Shown in pieces: positions 13,776-22,086 of a stretch of 24,517 nucleotides of DNA (positions within the stretch are counted from its first letter, which is position 1; each line of letters starts with the position of its first letter). This DNA is from Clostridium sp. CAG:245 (GTDB taxonomy: Bacteria > Bacillota > Clostridia > TANB77 > CAG-508). Location of the stretch: the NCBI GenBank assembly GCA_000435175.1, contig FR880014.1:1-24517 (forward strand), read 5' to 3'. Below the pieces are notes generated by a model. It was given only the letters and a program-made list of their open reading frames with translations. It had not been told where the DNA came from and did no database searches. The translations under genes were made by a program, and so were the position numbers.

Positions 13776-15143
13776 TTATTTTCCAAGGCAAAACTTCTTA
13801 AATATTTCATTAATAATATCTTCAGAAACATTTTCACCTGTTATTTCTGCTAGTCTTTCTAATATGTCTTTTAAACAAATTGCCGTAATATCGACCGGCA
13901 TATGTGTTTCTAGACTTTCTCTTCCTTTTGCTACATCTTCTAAAGCATATAATATTTGTTGCTTATGCCTATTATTTGTTATTATTTCAGTGTTTTCACA
14001 ATCCAACTCATTTAATTTAAATAGCTCTTCTATTTGATTATATAATTTATCCAGTCCTGTTTCATTAATTGTAGAAAATTCAATTATATTATTTTTAAAT
14101 TTTTTTAACTTTTCATTTTCCTTAATTAAATTTTTTCCAAGGTCAATTTTGTTTATTAATATAATTGTCTTTTTTCCTTCTATTAAATCTAATATTTTTT
14201 GGTCTTGATCATCAAACGTACGAGAATCGTCAAATAGAGCAATTATTAGTTCAGCATTACTTATATTGTTTATGCTTCTTTCTACGCCTATTTTTTCAAC
14301 CTCGTCATTTGTTTTCCTTATTCCAGCTGTGTCCACAATTTTTAATGGAATGCCTTTTATATTTATGTATTCTTCAATAGTATCTCTTGTTGTTCCTTCT
14401 ATATCACTAACTATTGCCCTATTCTCTCCAAGTATTAAATTTAAAAGAGATGATTTACCTACATTTGGTTTTCCAATAATCGCAGTTTTAATTCCTTCTT
14501 TTAAAATTTTACCATTTTCAAAACTATTTTTTAATTTTAATAATTTTTCTTCTACGCTATTTAATGTATCATTTATTTTTTTATTTGTAGTTTCTTCTAT
14601 GTCATATTCAGGATAATCAATGGAAGCTTCTATATCTGCCATTAAATTTAAAATTTCACCTTGTATATCTTTTATTTTCTTCGATAAGCTTCCTTCTAAG
14701 TGTCTTTGAGCCACCATCATTTCTTTCTCTGTTTTAGAATTTATTATATCTATTACAGCTTCAGCCTGAGATAAATCAATTCTTCCATTCATAAATGCTC
14801 TTTTAGTAAATTCTCCTGGTTCAGCAAGAACTGCACCATTTTTTAAACATTCTTCTAAAATTTGATTTTCAACTACTATGCCACCATGTGAATTTATTTC
14901 ACACATATTTTCTTTAGTATAACTCTTTGGTGCAACAAAGTAAGATACTAATACTTCATCTATAATTTCATCATTCTCACTTTTTACAATATTCCCATAC
15001 TTTATAGTATATCCTTTTATTTCTCCCTTATTTTTAGGCTTAAATATCTTTTGCAAAATTTTAAAGCAATCATCACCACTCAACCTAATTATTCCAATTC
15101 CTGCATTTCCTGGTGCTGTTGATATTGCTGCAATTGTACTCAT
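13776..15143 (-). CDS. mnmE: tRNA modification GTPase MnmE (TrmE)
   Basis: A 455-residue, normal-length protein. It has an N-terminal tetrahydrofolate-binding domain, a helical domain and an inserted G domain. G1 is GKPNVGKS (224-231), G2 is EGTTRD (249-254), G3 is DTAGI and G4 is NKID. The C terminus is CLGK, the conserved Cys-x-Gly-Lys end that carries the catalytic cysteine. With MnmG it builds the cmnm5 group on U34 of tRNAs. AAGGAGAGG precedes the ATG. It heads a new transcription unit whose promoter (15314-15342) overlaps the jag terminator. That gives an unusually long leader of about 160 nt with an inverted repeat. Confidence 0.96.
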   Translation of the reverse strand: MSTIAAISTAPGNAGIGIIRLSGDDCFKILQKIFKPKNKGEIKGYTIKYGNIVKSENDEIIDEVLVSYFVAPKSYTKENMCEINSHGGIVVENQILEECLKNGAVLAEPGEFTKRAFMNGRIDLSQAEAVIDIINSKTEKEMMVAQRHLEGSLSKKIKDIQGEILNLMADIEASIDYPEYDIEETTNKKINDTLNSVEEKLLKLKNSFENGKILKEGIKTAIIGKPNVGKSSLLNLILGENRAIVSDIEGTTRDTIEEYINIKGIPLKIVDTAGIRKTNDEVEKIGVERSINNISNAELIIALFDDSRTFDDQDQKILDLIEGKKTIILINKIDLGKNLIKENEKLKKFKNNIIEFSTINETGLDKLYNQIEELFKLNELDCENTEIITNNRHKQQILYALEDVAKGRESLETHMPVDITAICLKDILERLAEITGENVSEDIINEIFKKFCLGK

Positions 15144-15208
15144 ATTATTCCTCTCCTTTTTTACTTAGATTATAAAATATTACACTTATTAATTTTATCT
15201 ATATTTTA

Positions 15209-15286
15209 CACCATCATTGTACATAAGGTACTATTTTTGGTTCTTTTTTTACCCATAAGCAATACTTTTTTTACTCAATAATGGTG
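15209..15286 (-). promoter_or_regulatory. Inverted-repeat element in the mnmE leader
   Basis: CACCATCATTG (15209-15219) and CAATAATGGTG (15276-15286) are complementary at 10 of 11 positions and bracket 56 bp. In the mnmE transcript this would close a large stem-loop. Inside are two copies of GTAAAAAAAG (minus strand) and a GTAC-CTTAT-GTAC hairpin. I cannot assign it to a known riboswitch. Confidence 0.4.
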
Positions 15287-15313
15287 CTTTTATATTTCCA
15301 TAATTCATTTAGT

Positions 15314-15342
15314 ATAATATTTTTACATCAAAAAAAAGTCAA
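15314..15342 (-). promoter_or_regulatory. Promoter of mnmE-mnmG-rsmG
   Basis: Minus strand TTGACT (15342-15337), 17 bp, TATTAT (15319-15314). The -35 is part of the closing stem and T-run of the jag terminator. Confidence 0.65.
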
Positions 15343-15384
15343 AGCAAGACAATAGTATATATACTAAAATCCGAACTTTGACTT
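15330..15384 (-). terminator. Terminator after jag
   Basis: On the minus strand AAGTCAAAG (15384-15376) pairs with CTTTGACTT (15344-15336), followed by T (15337-15330). The loop contains a palindrome TAGTATATATACTA (15353-15366) that forms a second helix. Confidence 0.75.
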
Positions 15385-15399
15385 CCGATTTATATTCAA

Positions 15400-16086
15400 T
15401 TATTTCTTTGCTATAACAACTCTTCTTCTATCGCCTTCACCAACGCTATATGTTTTCACAAATTCACTATTTTGTAGTTCTGTATGTAATATTTTTCTTT
15501 CATATGCATTCATAGGCTCTAGTGTTACAGACTTACCTGTCTTTTTAACAGTTTTTTCAACTTTTCTAGCTAATTCTTCTAAAGTCTTTTTTCTTGCATC
15601 TTTATAATTTCCGATATCAAGAATTACTTTAACACTTTCTTCTCTATTTTTACTTGCAACAGTTGTCAAAAGCGTTTGCAGAGCATTTAAAGCTTCTCCT
15701 CTATATCCAATCAATCTTGTAGAATCTTCTCCTTTAATATTAACATATACAAGTCCATTTTCGTTTTTTACTGTATATTTAATATTACTAGAAATTTTAT
15801 TTAAAAAGTTATTCAAAAAGTTTTCAACTGCTTTATCGGCCTCTTCAATATCTTTTTGATTTATTTCTTTCTTTTCAATATTTTTTTCTTTTTTCTCTGG
15901 AATACTATCTTCCCTAATAGTTAATTCAACTTTTACAACATGTGGATCTAAAATACTAAAAAAGCTCTTCTTTTTTTCTTCAAGTATCTTCACATCGACT
16001 TGACTTCTTGTTGCTTTAAGTTCTTTTAATCCTTTTTCTATAGCTTCTGTAGAAGTTTTGCCTTCTGCAATAATTGTTTTAGGCAT
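15400..16086 (-). CDS. jag: RNA-binding protein Jag (KhpB/EloR family)
   Basis: A 228-residue protein with the three-part plan of the family. The Jag_N domain is at about 1-55 (MPKTIIAEGKTSTEAIEKGL, EEKKKSFFSILDP). After a charged linker comes a KH domain with LIGYRGEALNALQ, then a C-terminal R3H domain (YERKILHTELQN...SVGEGDRRRVVIA). It binds RNA and in other Firmicutes is tied to cell elongation and division. I start at ATG 16086, where AAGGAGGAAGAT is well placed; the longer frame to 16119 has no such site. The ATG overlaps the yidC stop by eight bases. It is last gene of the rpmH operon. Confidence 0.94.
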   Translation of the reverse strand: MPKTIIAEGKTSTEAIEKGLKELKATRSQVDVKILEEKKKSFFSILDPHVVKVELTIREDSIPEKKEKNIEKKEINQKDIEEADKAVENFLNNFLNKISSNIKYTVKNENGLVYVNIKGEDSTRLIGYRGEALNALQTLLTTVASKNREESVKVILDIGNYKDARKKTLEELARKVEKTVKKTGKSVTLEPMNAYERKILHTELQNSEFVKTYSVGEGDRRRVVIAKK

Positions 16087-16954
16087 TTTTATCTTCCTCC
16101 TTGTTAAATATTTTATCAATTATAAGTCTTTCAATTATAATTAAAATATTACTTACTAACCAATATAGCGCTAGTCCCAAAGGAGCTATAAAAGCAATTG
16201 ATATAGACATTATTGGTACCATATACATCATGCTATTGTTCATTTCTTGCATTGCTTCTAGACTTTCATCATTTTCAGTCTTTCCATCTTCAACATTTAC
16301 TTTGTCCTTAGATGTTTTTTCTTCTATTTGTAAAGTCTTGTTTTTTTTCTTCTTTCCATTCGTTATTTTTATTGATATAAAAGATGTTATTATATACAAT
16401 ACAGGAATGATATATACTGTAATATCTCCCATGTTTTGATTTGGAACTTTGCTTAAATCAAGTCCAAAAAATTCCATATTAATATTTACATTTTCATCTG
16501 TACTTGCTTTTTTCTGAATTACTTGTATTTCTGGGTAAGCGGATGCTTTCCCCTCTTCATTTTTTATTTCTTCTACATATCCATTTATTATGTTTGTATC
16601 CACCTTTTTCATATAAGTTAAAGGTTTACTTACAAGCCAAAACACAGAAAGTATAATTATAATTTGTAGTATAGAACTTAAACATCCACTAAATGGATTA
16701 AGCTTTTCCCTTTTATATAAATCCATTGTTTCTTGATTTAATTTTTCAGGATTATTCTTATACTTTCTCTGTATTTCTTTCATTTTTTCCTGCATTTTTT
16801 CGTTTTTCTTGATTGATTTTTGTTGTGATATAGTTACAGGTATTAATATAATTCTTAAAATTACCGAAAAAACTATAATTGCAATTCCATAATTATTAAA
16901 TATGTTGTAAAGAAAGTTAAGTAAATAGCCAAATAAATTTGCTATTGCTCCCAT
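16079..16954 (-). CDS. yidC: Membrane protein insertase YidC (OxaA family)
   Basis: A 291-residue insertase of the 60KD_IMP family. A first membrane segment (about 18-38, YGIAIIVFSVILRIILIPVT) contains the conserved arginine of the hydrophilic groove, and the cytoplasmic coiled hairpin QQKSIKKNEKMQEKMKEIQRKY follows. Further segments lie near 92-108, 180-198 and 243-278. It folds and inserts small membrane proteins, alone or with SecYEG. Unlike Bacillus SpoIIIJ I see no lipobox at the N terminus. A charged insert rich in K and E (about 198-232) precedes the last two membrane segments. GGAGG lies seven bases before the ATG. It lies between yidD and jag in the standard order. Confidence 0.94.
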   Translation of the reverse strand: MGAIANLFGYLLNFLYNIFNNYGIAIIVFSVILRIILIPVTISQQKSIKKNEKMQEKMKEIQRKYKNNPEKLNQETMDLYKREKLNPFSGCLSSILQIIIILSVFWLVSKPLTYMKKVDTNIINGYVEEIKNEEGKASAYPEIQVIQKKASTDENVNINMEFFGLDLSKVPNQNMGDITVYIIPVLYIITSFISIKITNGKKKKNKTLQIEEKTSKDKVNVEDGKTENDESLEAMQEMNNSMMYMVPIMSISIAFIAPLGLALYWLVSNILIIIERLIIDKIFNKEEDKNA

Positions 16955-16968
16955 ATTTTTACCTCCAA

Positions 16969-17208
16969 TCAGTTTAAAGGATCATATCCACCCTTTGAAA
17001 ACGGATTACATTTTAATATTCTAAAAATTCCTTTTATAATGCCTTTTATACACCCATATTTTTCGATTGCTTGCTTAGTATATTCTGAACATGTAGGATA
17101 AAACTTGCAATTTATTCCTCCATGAGCTAATACTTTCGATATATGCTTTTGATAAAATTCAATTATTTTTATCAATACTTTTCTAAAAAATAAACTAATT
17201 TTTTTCAA
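16969..17208 (-). CDS. yidD: Membrane insertion efficiency factor YidD
   Basis: A 79-residue protein. The conserved core CKFYPTCSEYTKQAIEKYG is followed by GIIKGIFRILKCNPFSKGGYDPL, the diagnostic YidD pattern with its three cysteines. It is a small peripheral membrane protein thought to assist YidC-dependent insertion. Its start overlaps the end of rnpA by 14 bases, suggesting coupled translation. Confidence 0.95.
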   Translation of the reverse strand: MKKISLFFRKVLIKIIEFYQKHISKVLAHGGINCKFYPTCSEYTKQAIEKYGCIKGIIKGIFRILKCNPFSKGGYDPLN

Positions 17209-17542
17209 ATAGGTCTGCCTCTTTAAAAATTTCTACTATTTCTTTATGCACTTCTTGAAAACAAATATTTTCAATAGGTTCTTTTTTATTCCAAAGAAAA
17301 ACAATATTATATCCTTGTTTTATTTTTTTCATTTCTCTATAATATGACTCTCTTATTATTCTTTTTATTTTATTTCTATTTACAGCATTACAAAGTTTTG
17401 TGCTTATTGCAATTCCTATTATATTTTTGTTTTTATTATTTTTTGTTATGTAAACAATTATTTGCTTTTTAACATGATAATTGCCTCTTTTTATAACATT
17501 GCTAAATTCATAATTTTTCTTTAATGTATTAATCTTTTTCAT
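17195..17542 (-). CDS. rnpA: Ribonuclease P protein component
   Basis: A 115-residue basic protein. The N-terminal LKKNYEFSNVIKRG and the RNR-type motif NAVNRNKIKRIIRES (about 69-83) are typical. It binds the RNase P RNA and helps mature the 5' ends of tRNAs. It lies 88 bp after rpmH, behind a clear terminator hairpin, so its expression from the rpmH promoter is probably reduced by partial termination. The ribosome site before the ATG is weak. Confidence 0.95.
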   Translation of the reverse strand: MKKINTLKKNYEFSNVIKRGNYHVKKQIIVYITKNNKNKNIIGIAISTKLCNAVNRNKIKRIIRESYYREMKKIKQGYNIVFLWNKKEPIENICFQEVHKEIVEIFKEADLFEKN

Positions 17543-17587
17543 ATTTTATCGCATACCTTTCTCAAGGCACAAATCTTACATCATTAC

Positions 17588-17618
17588 AAAAAAGCCACTA
17601 ACAACATTTCTAGTGGCT
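17588..17618 (-). terminator. Terminator or attenuator between rpmH and rnpA
   Basis: On the minus strand AGCCACTA (17618-17611) pairs with TAGTGGCT (17600-17593) around a ten-base loop, followed by six T. It sits 13 bp after the rpmH stop. Confidence 0.85.
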
Positions 17619-17630
17619 CTCTGCTTTAAA

Positions 17631-17765
17631 TTAAGCACTTAATTTTTCTCTTCCTTTAGCACGTCTAGCTTTTATTACATTTCTTCCAGCTCTTGTGCTC
17701 ATTCTTTTCATAAAACCATGCTCTTTTTTATTTTGTCTCTTTTTTGGTTGATATGTTCTTTTCAT
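17631..17765 (-). CDS. rpmH: 50S ribosomal protein L34
   Basis: A 44-residue protein read as MKRTYQPKKRQNKKEHGF, then MKRMSTRAGRNVIKARR and AKGREKLSA. This is the almost invariant L34 sequence. GGAGGTG lies five bases before the ATG. It is the first gene leftward from the origin, under a strong promoter at 17822-17851. Confidence 0.97.
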   Translation of the reverse strand: MKRTYQPKKRQNKKEHGFMKRMSTRAGRNVIKARRAKGREKLSA

Positions 17766-17821
17766 TCTCTGCACCTCCAATATCTATATAATTTGATAAT
17801 TTTCTTTCACAAGTATTACTT

Positions 17822-17851
17822 ATTATATACCTGTTTTTCATGTTATGTCAA
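17822..17851 (-). promoter_or_regulatory. Promoter of rpmH
   Basis: Minus strand TTGACA (17851-17846), 18 bp, TATAAT (17827-17822), followed by a leader of about 50 nt. Confidence 0.8.
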
Positions 17852-17898
17852 TAGTTTAAAGTAAATTTAAATATTTTTATTTTTATTCTGGTTTTATA

Positions 17899-17928
17899 TT
17901 GACTATTGAACCTATTTTTTGATATTAT
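17899..17928 (+). promoter_or_regulatory. Promoter of dnaA
   Basis: TTGACT (17899-17904), 18 bp, TATTAT (17923-17928). The leader of about 170 nt contains an inverted repeat (ATGTTTTTT 17959-17967 with AAAAAACAT 17983-17991) and then the DnaA boxes at 18014-18058, which would allow autoregulation by DnaA. Confidence 0.65.
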
Positions 17929-18013
17929 ATAGAGAAATAAAAGGTAATAAAGACTTTTATGTTTTTTTGCTTAATTTTTACTAAAAAACATAGCGGAATA
18001 GCGTGTTTGCGAG

Positions 18014-18058
18014 TTATCCACAGTTTGTGGATAACTATGTGGATAACTATGTGAATAA
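18014..18058. other. oriC part 1: DnaA-box cluster upstream of dnaA
   Basis: TTATCCACA (18014-18022) faces TGTGGATAA (18026-18034). A second TGTGGATAA (18038-18046) and a variant TGTGAATAA (18050-18058) follow. The last three have the same orientation and begin exactly 12 bp apart. The 340-bp gap between rpmH and dnaA otherwise holds the two diverging promoters. Confidence 0.9.
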
Positions 18059-18105
18059 AATAATTTCCTATTCTTTATTCTAGGATTTTGGAAGGATGAA
18101 CATAA

Positions 18106-19452
18106 ATGCAAAATGAACTAAATGATTTATTAACAAAAGCAAAAGAACTTTTAAAAGAAGAGACTACTAAAATTTCATATGAGACTTGGATAAAAGTATT
18201 AGAGATTCAAAGCGAGGATAATGGTCATATTGTATTATTAACATCTACAGATTTCCAGAAGAACGTTGTTTCTTCAAAATATCTAGATTTGTTAACTAAT
18301 ACATTCAATTATTTGACAAACAAAGATTGTACTGTTTCTATTGTATCTAGAGAAGAACTTGAAGCAGCGTCAAATAATGCAGACCTAAGAGATGCCACAA
18401 GCATTGAAGCTCCTATTAATTATGCCACAACAAATTTAAATCTAAAATACACATTTTCTACATTTGTCGTTGGTAATAATAATAGGTTTGCTCATGCTGC
18501 TGCTTTAGCGGTTGCTGAAGCACCTGCCGCATCTTATAACCCGCTTTATCTTTATGGAGGCGTTGGTTTGGGAAAAACCCACTTAATGCATGCAATTGGT
18601 AATGAAATCCTAAGGAATAACAAAAATTCTAAAATATTATATGTTACTTCAGAAAACTTTACTAATCAGCTTATTAATGCAATAAAAGATAATACTAACG
18701 ATCAATTTAGAAACAAGTATAGGAGTATAGATATTCTTTTAATAGACGATATTCAGTTTATAGCTGGAAAAGAACGTATTCAAGAGGAATTTTTCCACAC
18801 TTTTAATACATTATATGAGAGTGGAAAACAAATTATTCTTTCGAGTGATAAACCACCAAAAGATATTCAATTACTTGAGGACAGATTGAAGTCTAGATTT
18901 GAATGGGGAATAATGGCCGATATTTCAAACCCAGACTACGAAACTCGTCTTGCAATTCTTAGAAAAAAGGCTCAATTAGATAATATTTTAATTGACGATG
19001 AAATTTTATCAACAATTGCAACTCGAATTGATTCTAACATCAGAGAACTCGAAGGAACATTAAATAAATTAATCGCAACCGCATCTTTAACGCACAGTCC
19101 TATCACATTAGAAATGGCTGAAAAAGCGATAAATGATATAGTTTCACAAAAGGAAAAAGTTATTTCTTCCGAATTTATTCAAGAAACGGTTGGAAAGTAT
19201 TTCAATATAAATCCAAAAGATTTAAGAGGATCAAAAAGATCTAATGATATTACTTTTCCACGCCAAATTGCAATGTACTTATGTAGAAACGTTGCCAATA
19301 TGTCTCTACCTCAGATAGGAAAAGACTTTGGCAAGAGAGACCATACAACAGTAATGCATGCTTGCAATAAAATCGAAAAAGATATTAAAGAGAGCAAAGA
19401 GACAAAGCTAATTGTGGAAAGTGTGAAAAACATATTGCTCGAAAGCAAATAG
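18106..19452 (+). CDS. dnaA: Chromosomal replication initiator protein DnaA
   Basis: A 448-residue initiator. Domain I is at about 1-75, and domain II is a short linker (about 76-110). The AAA+ domain has Walker A GGVGLGKT (151-158), Walker B LLIDDIQFI, sensor ILSSDKPP and box VII RLKSRFEWG. The C-terminal DNA-binding domain carries the signature GKRDHTTVMHAC. It binds the 9-bp boxes on both sides of its own gene and opens the origin. GGAAGGAT precedes the ATG. The boxes between its promoter and start codon suggest autoregulation. Confidence 0.98.
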   Translation: MQNELNDLLTKAKELLKEETTKISYETWIKVLEIQSEDNGHIVLLTSTDFQKNVVSSKYLDLLTNTFNYLTNKDCTVSIVSREELEAASNNADLRDATSIEAPINYATTNLNLKYTFSTFVVGNNNRFAHAAALAVAEAPAASYNPLYLYGGVGLGKTHLMHAIGNEILRNNKNSKILYVTSENFTNQLINAIKDNTNDQFRNKYRSIDILLIDDIQFIAGKERIQEEFFHTFNTLYESGKQIILSSDKPPKDIQLLEDRLKSRFEWGIMADISNPDYETRLAILRKKAQLDNILIDDEILSTIATRIDSNIRELEGTLNKLIATASLTHSPITLEMAEKAINDIVSQKEKVISSEFIQETVGKYFNINPKDLRGSKRSNDITFPRQIAMYLCRNVANMSLPQIGKDFGKRDHTTVMHACNKIEKDIKESKETKLIVESVKNILLESK

Positions 19453-19563
19453 TCTGTAACATGCTATTTAAATATACTTTCCAGAACAATCTTAAATAGG
19501 TGTTTGCTAAATACTTGTTTGTTTCAATATTCTATAATCATTCTAGCACATAGCTTGTATGAG

Positions 19564-19773
19564 TTATTCACACCCCCCTGTGGAAAACGTGTGGATAAAC
19601 TGTTGATAACTTAACAATCCACAATTTCAATTTTTACCTGTGTATAACTTTTCAATTTATCCACAGAGTTATCAACATCAAAATTGCTAGGGAAATAAAC
19701 AATTAACATAGTTTTCCACACAATCCACAGCACCTATTACTACTACTACTAAATATATTTATATTATTATAAA
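19564..19773. other. oriC part 2: DnaA boxes, DnaA-trio and unwinding element
   Basis: The 336-bp dnaA-dnaN gap holds boxes TTATTCACA (19564-19572), TGTGGATAA (19590-19598), TGTGTATAA (19639-19647) and TTATCCACA (19657-19665), and near-matches TTTTCCACA (19712-19720) and CAATCCACA (19721-19729). Directly after the last come TTA CTA CTA CTA CTA (19737-19751). Read on the lower strand this is the 3'-(A/G)AT-5' DnaA-trio series. Then comes a pure AT stretch (19752-19773) reaching the dnaN ribosome site. This is where strands should first open. Confidence 0.88.
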
Positions 19774-19788
19774 GGAGACGATTTCAAA

Positions 19789-20910
19789 ATGAAACTAATT
19801 TGTGAGAAGGATAAAATCCTTAAAGCCCTTAATTCCGTAACTAAAGCTGTTGCTGTAAGAACAACAATGCCTATATTAGAGGGTATTTTAATTCAAACAA
19901 ATGATAACGAAATAAAATTAACAACTTATGATTTAGAGATAGGTATAGAATATATTATTAATGATTGTAAAGTAGAAGAACAAGGAGCTACAGTTGTAAA
20001 TGCTATAATGTTTACAGAAATTATTAGAAGATTACCAGATACAGATATAAGCATAGAAGTAAATGATAAAAATCTTCTTGTTATAGAATGTGAAGGTTCT
20101 TTATATAAACTTGCAACAATGAATCCTGATGAATTCCCAGAATTACCAAAAATAAGTGTAGAAAATTCTATTGAAATTGAGCAAACAATTTTAAAAGATA
20201 TGATTAGAAAAACAATATTTGCTGTAAGTACAGAAGAAAATAGACCAATTTTTACAGGGTGTTTATTTGAAATAGCAAATAATAAATTGAATGTTGTTGC
20301 TGTTGATGGATTTAGACTTGCTTGGAAGAGTAAATTCCTACAAAACAAGGTAAATAATTTCTCTGCAGTAATACCAGGAAGAACTTTAAATGAAATAAAC
20401 AAGATTTTAATAGATTCTTTTGATATGATAAAGATTGGTGTTGCTAAAAATCAGGTTTTATTTGAAATGGAAAATTGTAAGATAGTAACTAGATTACTAG
20501 ATGGAGAATTTTTAAATTATTCAAGTGTTATTCCAGAAACATGGGAAACAAGAGTAAGAGTAAATAAATCAATCTTACAAGACTGCTTTGAGAGAGTAAG
20601 TTTAATTTCTGCATCAAGTATAGAAAAAGAAAAAAAATATCCAGTTAAGGTAACTGTGGATATTGGAAAAGTAACAATTTCTTGTACAAACCAAACAGGT
20701 GATGCAAAAGAGGAAATCTATGTATCAACAGAAGGAAAAAATTTGGAAGCAGGATTTAATCCAAAATATTTCTTAGATGCACTTAGAAATATTGATGATG
20801 AAGAAATTTTTGTTGATTTTGGTACAAGCATTTCACCATGTATAATTAGACCAGTTGATGAAGAGGGAGATTATACATATATGATTTTACCTATAAAATT
20901 AAAAGACTAA
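19789..20910 (+). CDS. dnaN: DNA polymerase III sliding clamp, beta subunit
   Basis: A 373-residue clamp with the three-fold repeated domain plan. The N terminus MKLICEKDKILKALNSVTKAV, the middle ENRPIFTGCLFEI and the C-terminal end TYMILPIKLKD are family hallmarks. Dimers encircle DNA and tether polymerase and repair partners. AAAGGAG lies eleven bases before the ATG. The unwinding element of the origin sits immediately upstream, so transcription and opening share the same DNA. It is followed by recF after 42 bp. Confidence 0.97.
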   Translation: MKLICEKDKILKALNSVTKAVAVRTTMPILEGILIQTNDNEIKLTTYDLEIGIEYIINDCKVEEQGATVVNAIMFTEIIRRLPDTDISIEVNDKNLLVIECEGSLYKLATMNPDEFPELPKISVENSIEIEQTILKDMIRKTIFAVSTEENRPIFTGCLFEIANNKLNVVAVDGFRLAWKSKFLQNKVNNFSAVIPGRTLNEINKILIDSFDMIKIGVAKNQVLFEMENCKIVTRLLDGEFLNYSSVIPETWETRVRVNKSILQDCFERVSLISASSIEKEKKYPVKVTVDIGKVTISCTNQTGDAKEEIYVSTEGKNLEAGFNPKYFLDALRNIDDEEIFVDFGTSISPCIIRPVDEEGDYTYMILPIKLKD

Positions 20911-20952
20911 AATAAAGGAAAATAAAAAAGTTTTCCACAATAGAGGCACAAT

Positions 20953-22029
20953 ATGTTGATAACTGAACTAGAATTACAAAATTTTAGAAATTATGAAAAG
21001 CAGAAGATAGAATTTAATAATAATATTAATATTTTTTATGGGGATAATGCTCAAGGAAAAACTAATATTATAGAGTCAATTTTTATTTCGGCTTTTGGTA
21101 AATCATTTAGAACGAGTAAGGAAAAAGAATTAATAAAATACGATGAAAATTTCTTAAATATCAATTTAAAATACAAAAATTCTAGTAGAGAAGGTTACAT
21201 AAAAATTCAAATTGCAGATAAAAAGAATGTGATTGTTAATGGAATAAAGATAAAAAAATTGAGTGACCTTTTAGGAAATATAAATGTTGTTTTATTTACA
21301 CCAGATGATATTAACATATTGAAGAATGGTCCAGCACAAAGACGCAGATTTTTAGATATGATGATTGGGCAAATAAGACCAAACTATGTTCATAATTTAA
21401 ATATGTATTTAAAGGTATTAGAACAAAGGAATAATTATCTAAAGCAATTAAAATCTACAAATGGAAATTATGATTTATTAGATATTTGGGATGAAAAACT
21501 TGCCGAATATGCAAATAAAGTCTGTTTATATAGATTAGAATTTATAAAAAAAATAATGGATAAGATAAATGAAATTCACAGCAAAATAACTGAGAATAAA
21601 GAGGAAATTAGAGTAGAATATTTAACTGATTGTGAGAATAAGGAAAAGTTGCTTAGTTTAATTAGAGAAAGAAGAGCACTTGACATAATTAAAGGATTTA
21701 CTACAAAAGGTGCTCACAGGGATGATTTTAATATATATATAAATGACAATCTTGTAAATGTATATGGTTCGCAAGGACAACACAGAACAGCAGTGTTATC
21801 TTTAAAAATGTGTGAGTTACAAATTATTAAAGAAGAAATAAATGAAAGTCCAATACTATTACTAGATGATTTTATGTCTGAGCTGGATGCTAAAAGAAGA
21901 AAGAATTTCTTAAATAATATTGGAGATACACAAGTAATTATTACATGTACTGATGAAATAAAAGATGAGTTCGAAAGTAAATCCGTATTCTACGTGAATA
22001 ATGGAGTAATAAAAAAAGAACTTGATTAA
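20953..22029 (+). CDS. recF: DNA replication and repair protein RecF
   Basis: A 358-residue SMC-like ATPase. Walker A GDNAQGKT is at 30-37. ILKNGPAQRRRFLD follows, then signature YGSQGQHRTAVLSLKM and Walker B PILLLDDFMSELD. It acts in RecFOR loading of RecA at gaps. GAGG lies a few bases before the ATG, and a DnaA-box-like TTTTCCACA (20931-20939) lies just upstream. The small S4-domain gene (yaaA/rlbA) that stands between dnaN and recF in many Firmicutes is absent here; the gap is only 42 bp. Confidence 0.96.
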   Translation: MLITELELQNFRNYEKQKIEFNNNINIFYGDNAQGKTNIIESIFISAFGKSFRTSKEKELIKYDENFLNINLKYKNSSREGYIKIQIADKKNVIVNGIKIKKLSDLLGNINVVLFTPDDINILKNGPAQRRRFLDMMIGQIRPNYVHNLNMYLKVLEQRNNYLKQLKSTNGNYDLLDIWDEKLAEYANKVCLYRLEFIKKIMDKINEIHSKITENKEEIRVEYLTDCENKEKLLSLIRERRALDIIKGFTTKGAHRDDFNIYINDNLVNVYGSQGQHRTAVLSLKMCELQIIKEEINESPILLLDDFMSELDAKRRKNFLNNIGDTQVIITCTDEIKDEFESKSVFYVNNGVIKKELD

Positions 22030-22030
22030 T

Positions 22031-22058
22031 TTGAAAAAAACGATTAGAATGATATAAA
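22031..22058 (+). promoter_or_regulatory. Possible promoter of gyrB
   Basis: TTGAAA (22031-22036), 16 bp, TATAAA (22053-22058) lie in the 57-bp recF-gyrB gap, ahead of the ribosome site AAAGGATGT (22072-22080). Confidence 0.5.
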
Positions 22059-22086
22059 AATAATAAAAACGAAAGGATGTAACGTA

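Noticed and set aside
11239..14616. Several open frames opposite rsmG, mnmG and mnmE
   Set aside because: They are shadows of well-identified genes on the other strand and lack ribosome sites.
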